Shown here: piece by piece, positions 35,749-44,352 of the stretch | How the letters are laid out: each line of letters begins with the position of its first letter | Numbering within the stretch: the first letter of the stretch is position 1 | Origin: Solobacterium sp. | Lineage (GTDB): Bacteria > Bacillota_I > Bacilli_A > Erysipelotrichales > Erysipelotrichaceae | DNA: 64,000 nt | Reading direction: 5' to 3' | Assembly: GCA_022486705.1 (NCBI GenBank) | Contig: JAKVKC010000005.1 | Coordinates: forward strand, 34,753-98,752 | Position numbers and translations under genes: made by a program | Notes under the pieces: model-generated | The model's database searches: none | What the model was told of the DNA's origin: nothing | Seen by the model: only the letters and a program-made list of their open reading frames with translations

Positions 35749-35969
35749 TTTTCAGATCCTCCAATCATCTGTGCAAGCTCCATGGCAGCACTTTCAACCT
35801 GCGTAACTCTTGCTGTTAGCGTCTGGTTTTCTTCATCCTTGATCTTCTTTTCCTCGTCAGGCGTCCACAAAGTAAATACTAAATCGCCGTTGCCGTTCTG
35901 AACGTAGCGTCCTGTGCTAAAGTCAGGATCCTTTTTTAGCTCTTCTCCTTTTTCATCTAAAATCTTCAT
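35745..35969 (-). CDS. Small phage tail-region protein
   Basis: The 74-residue protein begins MKILDEKGEELKKDPDFSTG and ends in a helix likely to form a coiled coil (LTARVTQVESAAMELAQMIGG). Proteins of this shape often sit after fibre genes in Bacillota phages (XkdW-like position). It overlaps the end of the reverse transcriptase gene by 17 nt. No function can be assigned. Confidence 0.6.
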   Translation of the reverse strand: MKILDEKGEELKKDPDFSTGRYVQNGNGDLVFTLWTPDEEKKIKDEENQTLTARVTQVESAAMELAQMIGGSEK

Positions 35970-37155
35970 AATGGATCTTCCTTTCTTTCTTATTAATTTT
36001 TATATATTCAGGAAAACATTTAAAAAACAAACAGTCTGTAGTATGAAGAGATTTCCTGTTTGCTTTATATTTTTTTACGCTTCCACACCATCCAAGATAT
36101 GAATGTACAATATCATCTAGGCTAATCGTTCCAGCACTATACCTTTTTTTAAACTTCTTGAGCTTACGCTTTTCACGCGTAAACGTTTCGACATTAAGCT
36201 TTTTGAGGACCTTTCCGGTATTGGTAAGAATGTAGTGTATTTTCAAGAAACTGAATCCATGAGAAAGCTTAACAACTTGTGTTTTCTTATGATTTATAAA
36301 TATTCCCAAATGCATACACAGTTCCGTTATTTCATTAAGTAATGATTCAAGACGATTTTTACTTTGAGAAATAACATATGTGTCATCCATATATCTGCCA
36401 TAGAACTTGACTCCCCTTGCATTTTTACAAAATGTATCAATTTCTGACGGATAATAAATACCAGAGCTCTGGCTTACTTGGCTTCCAATGCCAACAGATT
36501 TATGCATAAATTTTTCACCAGTCAGCATCGTTTTGCTTATTGACGCATAGTCCAGCGAATTAAACACATTGAACATGCATTTAGCATATTGGTCATCTGA
36601 CATGTAAGATACATCAACATCAAATGACGACAATATGTTCTTTATTAATGAACGTATACCATCATCTTTTATGTGCTTACATAACAGTTCGTAAAGCTTG
36701 TCGTGCCGAATGTTATCAAAATATTTCGAAAAATCTATTAGCAATATATATCCATTGTTAGATTTGTTTTGCTGATAAAAATTATGAAGATGTTTTTCTA
36801 GTCTGGATCTCGTAAAGGATATTCCCTTGCCCTTTAAACTAGCACCGTTATCATAAATTAAGTATGGAACAATTGCTGGAGTGATTACATTATCACATAA
36901 AGACCTTTGAACTATACGGTCAGAAATGAACATGGATTTAACATCCCTGCATTTCCCTCTTTCATTGATTTTAAACTCATATAGTTTTTTCTGTTTGTAC
37001 TTTCCTGATTTTAGATCCTGCTGCAAGTGATATGTATTAAGCAAATAATTACACTCATATCGTTGCACGGCTTCTTTCCAAGCCGTTCCTTTTTTTGCCT
37101 CAGAAAAAGCTTTTATTAAATTGTTAGCGTTATAAACATCTTCAATATTTTTCAT
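35953..37155 (-). CDS. Diversity-generating retroelement reverse transcriptase
   Basis: The 400-residue protein has reverse transcriptase motifs: LIDFSKYFDN (catalytic Asp 141), the DGR-type IGSQVSQ at 223-229 (SQ in place of the SP common in other bacterial RTs), and GRYMDDTYVI (YMDD at 255-258). It would copy the template repeat RNA with errors opposite adenines, so that the cDNA replaces the variable repeat of the tail gene. The template repeat lies 134 nt upstream, preceded by an Avd-like gene and the target: a complete cassette. No maturase or endonuclease domain is visible, which argues against a group II intron. Confidence 0.93.
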   Translation of the reverse strand: MKNIEDVYNANNLIKAFSEAKKGTAWKEAVQRYECNYLLNTYHLQQDLKSGKYKQKKLYEFKINERGKCRDVKSMFISDRIVQRSLCDNVITPAIVPYLIYDNGASLKGKGISFTRSRLEKHLHNFYQQNKSNNGYILLIDFSKYFDNIRHDKLYELLCKHIKDDGIRSLIKNILSSFDVDVSYMSDDQYAKCMFNVFNSLDYASISKTMLTGEKFMHKSVGIGSQVSQSSGIYYPSEIDTFCKNARGVKFYGRYMDDTYVISQSKNRLESLLNEITELCMHLGIFINHKKTQVVKLSHGFSFLKIHYILTNTGKVLKKLNVETFTREKRKLKKFKKRYSAGTISLDDIVHSYLGWCGSVKKYKANRKSLHTTDCLFFKCFPEYIKINKKERKIHYEDFR

Positions 37156-37224
37156 AATAATAAAATAGGCAGTAATAGCATACAGACTTATCTGTTAGCA
37201 TCTGCCATAATATTTACCAATTAA

Positions 37225-37245
37225 GGAAGGACATTGTTTCCTTCC
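37225..37245 (-). ncRNA. Hairpin in the template-RNA 3' spacer
   Basis: GGAAGGA and TCCTTCC form a 7-bp perfect stem with a 7-nt loop between the template repeat and the reverse transcriptase start. In studied DGRs this spacer is part of the template RNA and needed for cDNA priming. The 237-bp gap 37156-37392 contains no gene; it holds this hairpin and the template repeat. Confidence 0.5.
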
Positions 37246-37288
37246 GCTTTACCATATCGGCTTATAGCCTACACATAGTATGGCTAGT

Positions 37289-37372
37289 GGAATCGAGGGC
37301 GCAAGTACCACGAATTAGATGCGTTGTTGTTGTTCAAGTTGCCGTTGTTGTTCACGTTCGCAAAATTAGTAG
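37289..37372 (-). repeat. DGR template repeat (TR)
   Basis: On the minus strand this segment reads as a run of AAC/AAT codons (NFANVNNNGNLNNNNASN in the target frame), then a shared block TCGTGGTACTTGCGCCCTCG. It aligns without gaps to 37995-38078. Over 37294-37372 (79 bp) 15 positions differ, every one an adenine here and a guanine in the variable repeat; 10 further adenines and all 54 other bases are identical. One more difference (A here, C there) lies at 37293 beyond the GC-rich block. Confidence 0.95.
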
Positions 37373-37392
37373 CGACTTTTATAAACAATGCC

Positions 37393-37938
37393 CTATTTTC
37401 TTTCTTTTATTCCCTTAAGGATTTTATTGTCTGATTTTCTCCATCCTTTTAACAATGCGATTTCTCTGTCAACCATTGCAACATATGGCATGTATTTTTC
37501 TGCATCGACCGGAAGAATACTAATTACATATTGCATTGATTGTAAAATCTGATAACAGTTGGCTATAGCTCTGTTTTGAAATGCTCTGCGTTGATCATAT
37601 TCCATCTCACGCGTCGGATAAACACTGTTTGCATATGTTATGTTATTAATCAAAGTGTTCATCTGATCTATTAATATAGTTCGGAAGTGATTTAAAAGCC
37701 ATGTTGGATATGCTTCTAATACGCTATCATTGACATTGTACTTATCACAAAGCCTTAAAAATTCTTCTCTGTCGGATGCATCGAACTTGTTTACTGCAAC
37801 ATATGCTCGAATGTTTCTTACCTTGTCTCTGATTCCGAAGTCTTTCAAAAGCAGGACAGTAATTGCTTTTCTAAGCTGATATGCATTGTGGAAAAATTCA
37901 AGCTTTGACACAGATCTTTTGGATTTTGGTACAGACAT
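37393..37938 (-). CDS. avd: DGR accessory variability determinant (Avd-like)
   Basis: The 181-residue basic, helical protein begins VPKSKRSVSKLEFFHNAYQL and is rich in long amphipathic helices, matching the four-helix-bundle Avd proteins encoded beside DGR reverse transcriptases. Avd binds the reverse transcriptase and the template RNA and is needed for mutagenic retrohoming. It is longer than Bordetella phage Avd (about 128 residues). It sits between target and template repeat, with GAAAGG before the ATG. The call rests on context plus fold-like features. Confidence 0.8.
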   Translation of the reverse strand: MSVPKSKRSVSKLEFFHNAYQLRKAITVLLLKDFGIRDKVRNIRAYVAVNKFDASDREEFLRLCDKYNVNDSVLEAYPTWLLNHFRTILIDQMNTLINNITYANSVYPTREMEYDQRRAFQNRAIANCYQILQSMQYVISILPVDAEKYMPYVAMVDREIALLKGWRKSDNKILKGIKERK

Positions 37939-37952
37939 TATTTCCTTTCAGC

Positions 37953-37977
37953 ATCAGACCCTACAAGAGGGCCTGAT
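37953..37977. promoter_or_regulatory. DNA hairpin/cruciform just after the variable repeat
   Basis: A 10-bp inverted repeat (37953-37962 with 37968-37977, one G-T) around a 5-nt loop lies 7 nt past the target stop codon and about 20 nt past the variable repeat. In Bordetella phage a hairpin at this place is needed for target recognition in retrohoming. No T-run follows, so it does not look like a terminator. Confidence 0.65.
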
Positions 37978-37983
37978 TTAAGA

Positions 37984-38949
37984 TTAACCAAGCAGGAAGC
38001 GAGGGCGCAAGTACCACGAACTAGATGCGTCGCTGCCGCCCAAGTCGCCGCCGCTGCCCACGTCCGCAAAACTAGTAGAACATGTAATGTCCTTCAGCCA
38101 GTAAACATTTCTGTTGCAAATAAATTCTGGCGCAAGCCTAAACAGCGGGAGCTGCCCGTAAGCAATTCCGACATTATATCCGGTATTAAATCCGCTTAGT
38201 CCAAACCCAGGGCATCCAGTAGTTTCTTCTTCTGACATCAGGTTTACTTTAGAGCCATACCATGACCAGCTGCTTGGCAGCTCACCAGAAATTGCATTAG
38301 TCAGCAATTCTCTGTTTGTGAGTAAATTTGAGCCAAAGGCTGTCGCTAAGTATCCTGCCCACAGCGGCAACACGCTGGTATACATCTTAGATCCAACATA
38401 TCCTCCTGCCGTTGTATTTGTATCATTCATTTTGTATTGCCCAAAAGTAGAGTCTGGAACAACAACTGCATGATTTGATACAAATTCTGTGTCTCCACGA
38501 TGCAGATAAATATTTAAACCTGCAATGCGGAAATCATACGCTGTTCCATTAACTTTTTTGCTGAAATGGTCGCCAATATAAATATCCTTGAATGACCCGT
38601 TTTTAATATTCTGATAGAAGGAGCCATCATTTACAGATGCAGATATATCCTTACCTCTAAACACTCCATTGTGAGATCCAGCATTTGGATAAACAAGCGG
38701 AGCAATTAATTCAGACGATGCTTTCTCAGCCACACATAGTTCATTTAGGGCCGCAACTGCAGATGATTTGTCATCTGTCTGCAAAAGAGAAATGTCCCCT
38801 GACATTGCTTTGCGTAACGATCCAATAGTCAATTTCTTGACTCCGGATCCATCGTTCATACGGATAATAATGACATCACTGTCTGATCCAACTAAATCAG
38901 CGGCTGTTAAATCATTAATCTTCTTGGTAACAATTGAAATTTCTGCCAT
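37984..38949 (-). CDS. DGR target: variable tail-tip/receptor-binding protein
   Basis: The 321-residue protein has an N-terminal phage-attachment part (helical, ~1-90) and a C-terminal domain rich in Gly, Ser, Trp and Tyr that ends SWYLRPRFLLG, the ending style of C-type-lectin-fold or DUF6273-like display domains. Residues S293, D296, G298, S299, G300, D302, G304, G305, S306, D307 and S310 correspond to Asn codons in the template repeat, so eleven positions are diversified. It follows a baseplate-type gene, fitting a receptor-binding role. Confidence 0.9.
   Translation of the reverse strand: MAEISIVTKKINDLTAADLVGSDSDVIIIRMNDGSGVKKLTIGSLRKAMSGDISLLQTDDKSSAVAALNELCVAEKASSELIAPLVYPNAGSHNGVFRGKDISASVNDGSFYQNIKNGSFKDIYIGDHFSKKVNGTAYDFRIAGLNIYLHRGDTEFVSNHAVVVPDSTFGQYKMNDTNTTAGGYVGSKMYTSVLPLWAGYLATAFGSNLLTNRELLTNAISGELPSSWSWYGSKVNLMSEEETTGCPGFGLSGFNTGYNVGIAYGQLPLFRLAPEFICNRNVYWLKDITCSTSFADVGSGGDLGGSDASSSWYLRPRFLLG
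37995..38078 (-). repeat. DGR variable repeat (VR)
   Basis: This is the 3' end of the target gene, the partner of 37289-37372. All eleven template AAY codons are changed: four GGC, three GAC, two AGC and two AGT. The invariant GC-rich 3' block (38000-38020 on the plus strand) is the likely initiation-of-mutagenic-homing element; it diverges from the template copy just beyond. Confidence 0.95.
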
Positions 38950-38958
38950 ATGTATCTC

Positions 38959-39831
38959 CTATTCTGTTTTGTATTTCCACTCTGCTAAAATTGCGTTTCC
39001 GTCATCATCAACGATTAGGTTTCCAACGTCATCGGTTATTGGAACGGACATATCATTATTAAGAACCATTGATTCCATCAGCGATAGCCTTGTGTCTAAC
39101 TCTGTAGTTGTTTCAACAAGCTTTGCTGCAACATCTTCAGACATTTTTCCAACAACTTCTGCAAACCACTTATCAAATGCAGACTGCCTTTCGGAATACC
39201 ACGTTTCATAGTCTTTTTCACGATTGTCTTTCCAAGCTGTTAACACTGTCTTTTCACCGGAAAACCATGTAGTAATATCAGCAGCCGTATCATTCTTAAA
39301 TGAGCTGAAATAATCAGCAAATTGTTTCGCAAACTGCGAAAAATCCATTTCTTTGACAGTAGCTGTGACAATGCCGCAGTCTGCAGATGACCGTGTATCA
39401 GTTATATCTTGCTGATTTATCTTTATAGCTCCGGCTTTAACTGATATGTTTGCCAATCGGAGATCATAAATGCCATTCGACCTAACAATATCAGGTGGGA
39501 CAGGCTGTGAAGAACTGCTGCCCTCAGCCACTATCAGCTTGCACATCCGATTTGTATCGTCTCTCCGTAGCATTACTGAGTCGATCCTATCGATCGTGCC
39601 AGAAGCAGCTGATATTCCTAGGATTGTGGCATCATCAGAAACAGCGACTTTTCCATCAATATCAGAATATCCAGCACTTACAGAGACCTGCATTCCACCT
39701 GCAGCTGTCACTTCAAAATTTCCGGTAAATACTCCTGTTGTAAAAAATCTTTTAAGCCAGTCTTCCATTGATGATGCATCATATGTCCTGTCGCCATTAT
39801 TTGAGTTATAAAAAAAGGATTTAATGCTCAT
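38959..39831 (-). CDS. Phage baseplate/upper tail-fibre structural protein
   Basis: The 290-residue protein starts MSIKSFFYNSNNGDRTYDA and has the pattern FTTGVFTGNFEVTAAGGMQVSVSAGYSDIDGK and RIDSVMLRRDD seen in Bacillota siphophage baseplate proteins, followed by a helical region (FAKQFADYF to FDKWFAEV). It probably links the tail hub to the variable protein encoded next. It overlaps the stop of the hub gene by one base. Confidence 0.7.
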   Translation of the reverse strand: MSIKSFFYNSNNGDRTYDASSMEDWLKRFFTTGVFTGNFEVTAAGGMQVSVSAGYSDIDGKVAVSDDATILGISAASGTIDRIDSVMLRRDDTNRMCKLIVAEGSSSSQPVPPDIVRSNGIYDLRLANISVKAGAIKINQQDITDTRSSADCGIVTATVKEMDFSQFAKQFADYFSSFKNDTAADITTWFSGEKTVLTAWKDNREKDYETWYSERQSAFDKWFAEVVGKMSEDVAAKLVETTTELDTRLSLMESMVLNNDMSVPITDDVGNLIVDDDGNAILAEWKYKTE

Positions 39832-40862
39832 TAATCATCACTCCAATCTATTTTGTCTGGAAGCGGATCTCCAAATGTTGGCTGAACATACATAATTTCA
39901 TGCTCCCAGACTTCTGTAATTCCAGTTATTCGCTTGTCGATTGACATGTTCCACTTTGTTTTTTTGATCGTAACCAAATCGCCCAGATCATAATCCTGTC
40001 TATAGTGAAAATTTATGTCTGCCATAACACTCGATTCAAAAGACTCGCTTGTCCTGTTCTCAGCCAGTTTTTCATTTCCTCTCTGGATTAGAAGATTTTT
40101 ATAATCAGCATCACTCAGGTCTCCTTTTTGAATGTCTTTTGCGTCTACGAACAGTTCACGCAGTCCAAGACCGGATCCTGATCCAATTGTTACATAAGCG
40201 CGAGACTGGCCTTCACCTTCACCGCCAATAATAGCAAGTGTACGCAAGTTTGTATCACTGTAGTCATATTTAGGATCAGATACATTGCCATAATCCTCAG
40301 AAAAAATAACACGTCCATTAGTTGACTGATGAACAGTATGATCAATACCAGAGTATGTCTGAAATATTATTTTCTTGTTTTGAAAGTCAGGTAAGAATCT
40401 GAAACCTATGTTGCTGCATAAAGCAAGCTTTTCTTCATACATCAGCAAGTTTTTGTAGGTTGCCTGGAATGATACAGTTTGTGCAAATCCATTTGCCTTT
40501 CCAAGTTCAACCAGCGGAATAGATGTTGCTGATGATAACAGACTACGCATCGCATTCTCTACAGTACCATTATAGTTTACAGTTCCTTTGATCAGCCTGC
40601 GGTCCATATAGCTGCTCAAAAACCGTCCAGAAACAGTCATGGTGTTCTCATCCATTGATATTGATTCAACCACTCCTGCTTCTTTTGACCCGCTCTTCGA
40701 TATAATATTTTGATGATTCAGCATTTTAATATTTTCACTGGTATTCGGAACATGCAGTTCAAATGTTCCAGGCTCAAAATATTTCCTGTTCCACAACAAA
40801 CTGGTAGAACTATCTATTTGCCCAATTCGCTGCAATTCGGGCGTATAAACATGTATTTCCAT
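39831..40862 (-). CDS. Siphovirus Gp37-like tail hub protein
   Basis: The 343-residue protein starts MEIHVYTPELQRIGQID and includes WNRKYFEPGTFELHVP, GRFLSSYMDRRLI and DYDLGDLVTIKK, features of the ReqiPepy6 Gp37-like (Tal/hub N-terminal) family. It forms the tail tip below Dit. ATG at 40862 is chosen because the preceding gene ends at 40867 and the family begins here; a longer frame would overlap the Dit gene. Confidence 0.8.
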   Translation of the reverse strand: MEIHVYTPELQRIGQIDSSTSLLWNRKYFEPGTFELHVPNTSENIKMLNHQNIISKSGSKEAGVVESISMDENTMTVSGRFLSSYMDRRLIKGTVNYNGTVENAMRSLLSSATSIPLVELGKANGFAQTVSFQATYKNLLMYEEKLALCSNIGFRFLPDFQNKKIIFQTYSGIDHTVHQSTNGRVIFSEDYGNVSDPKYDYSDTNLRTLAIIGGEGEGQSRAYVTIGSGSGLGLRELFVDAKDIQKGDLSDADYKNLLIQRGNEKLAENRTSESFESSVMADINFHYRQDYDLGDLVTIKKTKWNMSIDKRITGITEVWEHEIMYVQPTFGDPLPDKIDWSDD

Positions 40863-40866
40863 AAAG

Positions 40867-41742
40867 CTAAACCCCCAAATAACGCAATCTATAAGACACT
40901 GATAGGTTAATATTTGACTGCCCTTGATCAGCATCATATTTAAGCGAATTTTTGCCGTGCACAAGCTGAATAAAGTCAGAATTTTCATCCAGGTATTCAT
41001 TTACATTTGTGGAAACACCATTTCTGATTAAATATATATTTTTGTTGTTCGTTCCTGTAGTAAATACTAGGCTGTCTCCAACGTGCATTTCGAAAGGATT
41101 GGTATTTGTGCCAACTTTAATGAATATTCCTTGTTCAACGTGATACAACGCAGGATTTATTACTGTACCATCGACGGTCATAACAGCCTTAATACCAATG
41201 TAGTCAGCTGCAGAATCATTGTCGATCGTTTTGATTGACGATTTAATACGTTTCCCAAATTCTTCTTTACTGTCCAAAAACTGATGAGGAAATGAAAACA
41301 TAGCTTGCCAGCCGGCCATTTCCACTGTTATATCACTGAGATCCTTAAAAAATGGATCGGTGCATATCAGAGAGATGGAAAAGTGGCGAACGACACCAGT
41401 ATTGTCTATATTGATAGATTCTACTCTGTATTCTATTTCACGTATTTCATCATCCTCATAATATTTTAACGTCCCAACTGATTTCGGTTTAAAAACCACA
41501 TATAAATTGTTTCTAGCCTTAACGTAGTTTCTGTCTATAAAGCCCTTAACAACAATGTTTTTTGTTTTTGTAGTTGATCCCTGATAAACGGATCCATCTG
41601 TCATAGTGTTGTCAGACGATGATATGTTATTGCTAACGGTGTAAGCTCCGTCGAGCTCCTCCAAAAAATACTCGGCAGTCGCTGTCGACGTGAAATCAAT
41701 TGATACGTCGTTTTCATTTTTGCAGTTAACTCTAATCGACAT
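40867..41742 (-). CDS. Distal tail protein (Dit)
   Basis: The 291-residue protein fits the phage tail family in which an N-terminal ring domain is followed by a C-terminal galectin-like domain. Visible features are KNIVVKGFIDRNYVKARNNLYVVF, YYEDDEIREIEYRVESI and FSISLICTDPFF. Dit caps the tail tube and anchors the hub. It lies between the tape measure and hub genes, the expected place. Confidence 0.85.
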   Translation of the reverse strand: MSIRVNCKNENDVSIDFTSTATAEYFLEELDGAYTVSNNISSSDNTMTDGSVYQGSTTKTKNIVVKGFIDRNYVKARNNLYVVFKPKSVGTLKYYEDDEIREIEYRVESINIDNTGVVRHFSISLICTDPFFKDLSDITVEMAGWQAMFSFPHQFLDSKEEFGKRIKSSIKTIDNDSAADYIGIKAVMTVDGTVINPALYHVEQGIFIKVGTNTNPFEMHVGDSLVFTTGTNNKNIYLIRNGVSTNVNEYLDENSDFIQLVHGKNSLKYDADQGQSNINLSVSYRLRYLGV

Positions 41743-41751
41743 TTTTCTATC

Positions 41752-44352
41752 CTACTTTCGTATTTTTTGGATAATAAGCTGTGTTGCTTGACGCGTTAGC
41801 CTAGCAGACTCGGATGGATCGAGTGACTTTGGAGAATAATATGCATTGTTCTGCACAAATCCTCCTTGCCCTTCTGCAGTGGATCCAGACTGGACAACAA
41901 TTCTTGTCGCGTCTATTGCCTCGGCTACATAATCATGCAAATTATTGTAAAACTCGTTAAGCGGTAAAACACCTTCTGGTCCAGCTTCTCCGCCAGCTTT
42001 GAGACTGCTGCCGCCTAATCCAAATATAGTTGGAGCAGTTAAAATAGCACCCTTTGCATACCAATCAATCCCAATTGATGGCCATGATCCAGAAAACATA
42101 TCTGTAATCTGCCAATCTGGCGGATCCATCGAAAAATGCGGCAGTGGGATTGACGGCCAATGCCAATCAAAGTTAAACAGTCCTTTGATCCAATCGATTG
42201 CTCCAGAAAACGTGTCTTCTATACCACTCCAAATTCCTTCGACCGGAGACGCAACCGCATTCCATATTCCTGAAAAGAAATCAGAAACGCCATTCCAGAC
42301 GGATGAAATAACATCCCAGGCTCCAGTTGCGAACGACGATATTGCATCCCAAATAGGCGATGCAACAGCAGATATGCCATTAAACAATGCCTCGAAAAAT
42401 GGAGATGCAAAGTCCCACACAGCCTTAACCGTATTCCAGCACGTAGTTATTACAGATCCAATAATTGCGAATACAATTCCTACTGTTAAATTTATTGCTT
42501 TAAACATTCCATCAAAGAATGGAGCGCAAGCACTCCAAATTGAAGAAACAGTATTCCACACAGCCACAATCGCATTCTGAATATATGGCCATACTGTTGA
42601 CACTACATTCCATATAACTTGAAACATCTTCTTAAAAAATGGAGCACAAGTATTCCAGATTCCAGAAACTACATTCCAGACAGATGTAATTATGCTTTGA
42701 ATATATGGCCATACTACGGCAGCCGTTTGCTGTATTACATGAAACGCTTTAGTAACCATGTTTCGGAACCATTCGCAGTTATTCCAAAGATAGATTACTG
42801 CAGCAGTGGCAGCGGCAATAGCAAGAACTGTAATGCTGATTGGGCTGGAAAGAAGTGATATTCCTGCTTTTAAATTTCCAACCCATCCTGTTACCTTTTT
42901 TACTGCTAGCAATACAGGTCCAACTGCGGCTGCAACGAGTGCTATCTGTACAATCGTCTTTTTCATATCAGGCGAAAGCTTTTCAAACCAGTTAGCAGTG
43001 TCTTTTGCAAATCCAGCGACAGATGAGAGCATTGGAGCAACAGTTTCTCCAATTGCCGATCCTATGGCAGCGAATGCTTCCTTAACAGCATTTCCTGCTG
43101 TTGTCAGAGCGTCAATTCCATCAATCGTTCCTTTATATGTATCGTCTACTGTCGACCCATAGTCACTTAATGTTGTTCCCAAATCGGACAGATTAATCTT
43201 GCCAGCCTTAGCTGCATTGACAAACGCAAGTCCGGCTTTTGATCCAAAAATATCGTATGCTTCAGCAGTAGCTGATGAACTTGTTGAAGAATCCTGCAGT
43301 TTGCTGATAAGGTCATTGAGACCTTCGCTCATGCTCTTTCCTTCTTTTGAATAATTAGATGCCGCTTTCTTCAGACCAGTAAGCATCTGATCTGCGTTAA
43401 GACCATTCTGCTCGAATTTTCCGATCATAACAGCAGCATCGGATGCAGATAGGCCCATTTCCTGGAACGTAGCTCCATTCGTCTGAATGGAATTCATCAA
43501 ATCGTCTACAGACACTCCAGTTTTCTGCGATACAGATGTAAACAGTCCTAATAGATTGCCTGCATCGGATACATCCATGTTGTACTGGCTAAGAATCTTT
43601 TGCGTATTACCAATTGATCCATTTAGATCTGTATTGTTAACCTTTGCAAATTCAATAAATTGCTTTGACACAGACTTGAGCGCATCACCTGTTAGTCCAA
43701 AACGAGTGTTGACTTCACCAACAGCAGTTCCGGCTTCTTCAAATCCAGTAGGGATCTCCGTTGCAATGTTTTTTGCAACATCTTCAAGGCCCTCCAGAGC
43801 ATCGCCAGAAGCTCCTGTTTTTTCAACGATGATATCCATTCCATCATCGACTGACTTAAAAGATGCAACACCTGCAACACCGGCTGCAACAATTGGAGCA
43901 GTTACTCCTTTTGTCAGTGCTGTTCCAGTTTTCCCAGCATCTTCCGATACTTTTTTAGCTGATTCAGAAAACTTGTTCCATTTTGAGTTAGAACTATCAA
44001 TTTCTTTTTGGAGCTTTGTGATCTCATTCTTTGTGCTCTGAATAGATGCAGAAACGGTCCCCATTGCTTGTGAAGATACTTTTCCGCCCTTTGCAGATAT
44101 GTCCTGAAGCTTTTGCTGTTCCTGATTCAATATGCTCAATTTATCTTTTGATTTTTGAATAGCAGATGCGAGCAACTCCTGCTTTTGCTTGACCAATTCA
44201 GTATTCTTTGGATCCAGTTTTAACGCTGCATTGACAGCCTTTAACTGTGACTGAATACTTTTTGACTCAGACTCAACTTGTTTCAATGCTTTTGACAGCT
44301 CCGTTGTGTCTCCGCCAAATTTAACTGTAATTCCCTTCACTTTGTCAGACAT
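41752..44352 (-). CDS. Tail tape measure protein
   Basis: The 866-residue protein sets tail length. The N-terminus is a long coiled coil (residues ~1-145), then a TP901-type core (GVTAPIVAAGVAGVASFKSVDDGM, QTNGATFQEMGLSASDAAVMIGKFEQNG), hydrophobic segments at ~415-520, then Trp-rich repeats (VWPYIQ..VWN..S.IW..CAPFF) at ~545-700. The ~2.6 kb gene predicts a tail of order 120-130 nm by the usual 1.5 Angstrom per residue rule, which is inference. It overlaps the chaperone T frame by 8 nt. Confidence 0.93.
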   Translation of the reverse strand: MSDKVKGITVKFGGDTTELSKALKQVESESKSIQSQLKAVNAALKLDPKNTELVKQKQELLASAIQKSKDKLSILNQEQQKLQDISAKGGKVSSQAMGTVSASIQSTKNEITKLQKEIDSSNSKWNKFSESAKKVSEDAGKTGTALTKGVTAPIVAAGVAGVASFKSVDDGMDIIVEKTGASGDALEGLEDVAKNIATEIPTGFEEAGTAVGEVNTRFGLTGDALKSVSKQFIEFAKVNNTDLNGSIGNTQKILSQYNMDVSDAGNLLGLFTSVSQKTGVSVDDLMNSIQTNGATFQEMGLSASDAAVMIGKFEQNGLNADQMLTGLKKAASNYSKEGKSMSEGLNDLISKLQDSSTSSSATAEAYDIFGSKAGLAFVNAAKAGKINLSDLGTTLSDYGSTVDDTYKGTIDGIDALTTAGNAVKEAFAAIGSAIGETVAPMLSSVAGFAKDTANWFEKLSPDMKKTIVQIALVAAAVGPVLLAVKKVTGWVGNLKAGISLLSSPISITVLAIAAATAAVIYLWNNCEWFRNMVTKAFHVIQQTAAVVWPYIQSIITSVWNVVSGIWNTCAPFFKKMFQVIWNVVSTVWPYIQNAIVAVWNTVSSIWSACAPFFDGMFKAINLTVGIVFAIIGSVITTCWNTVKAVWDFASPFFEALFNGISAVASPIWDAISSFATGAWDVISSVWNGVSDFFSGIWNAVASPVEGIWSGIEDTFSGAIDWIKGLFNFDWHWPSIPLPHFSMDPPDWQITDMFSGSWPSIGIDWYAKGAILTAPTIFGLGGSSLKAGGEAGPEGVLPLNEFYNNLHDYVAEAIDATRIVVQSGSTAEGQGGFVQNNAYYSPKSLDPSESARLTRQATQLIIQKIRK

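Noticed and set aside
35953..37155. Reverse transcriptase as a group II intron or retron
   Set aside because: No maturase or HNH domain, no intron RNA ends and no msr/msd; TR, VR and Avd-like gene show a DGR.
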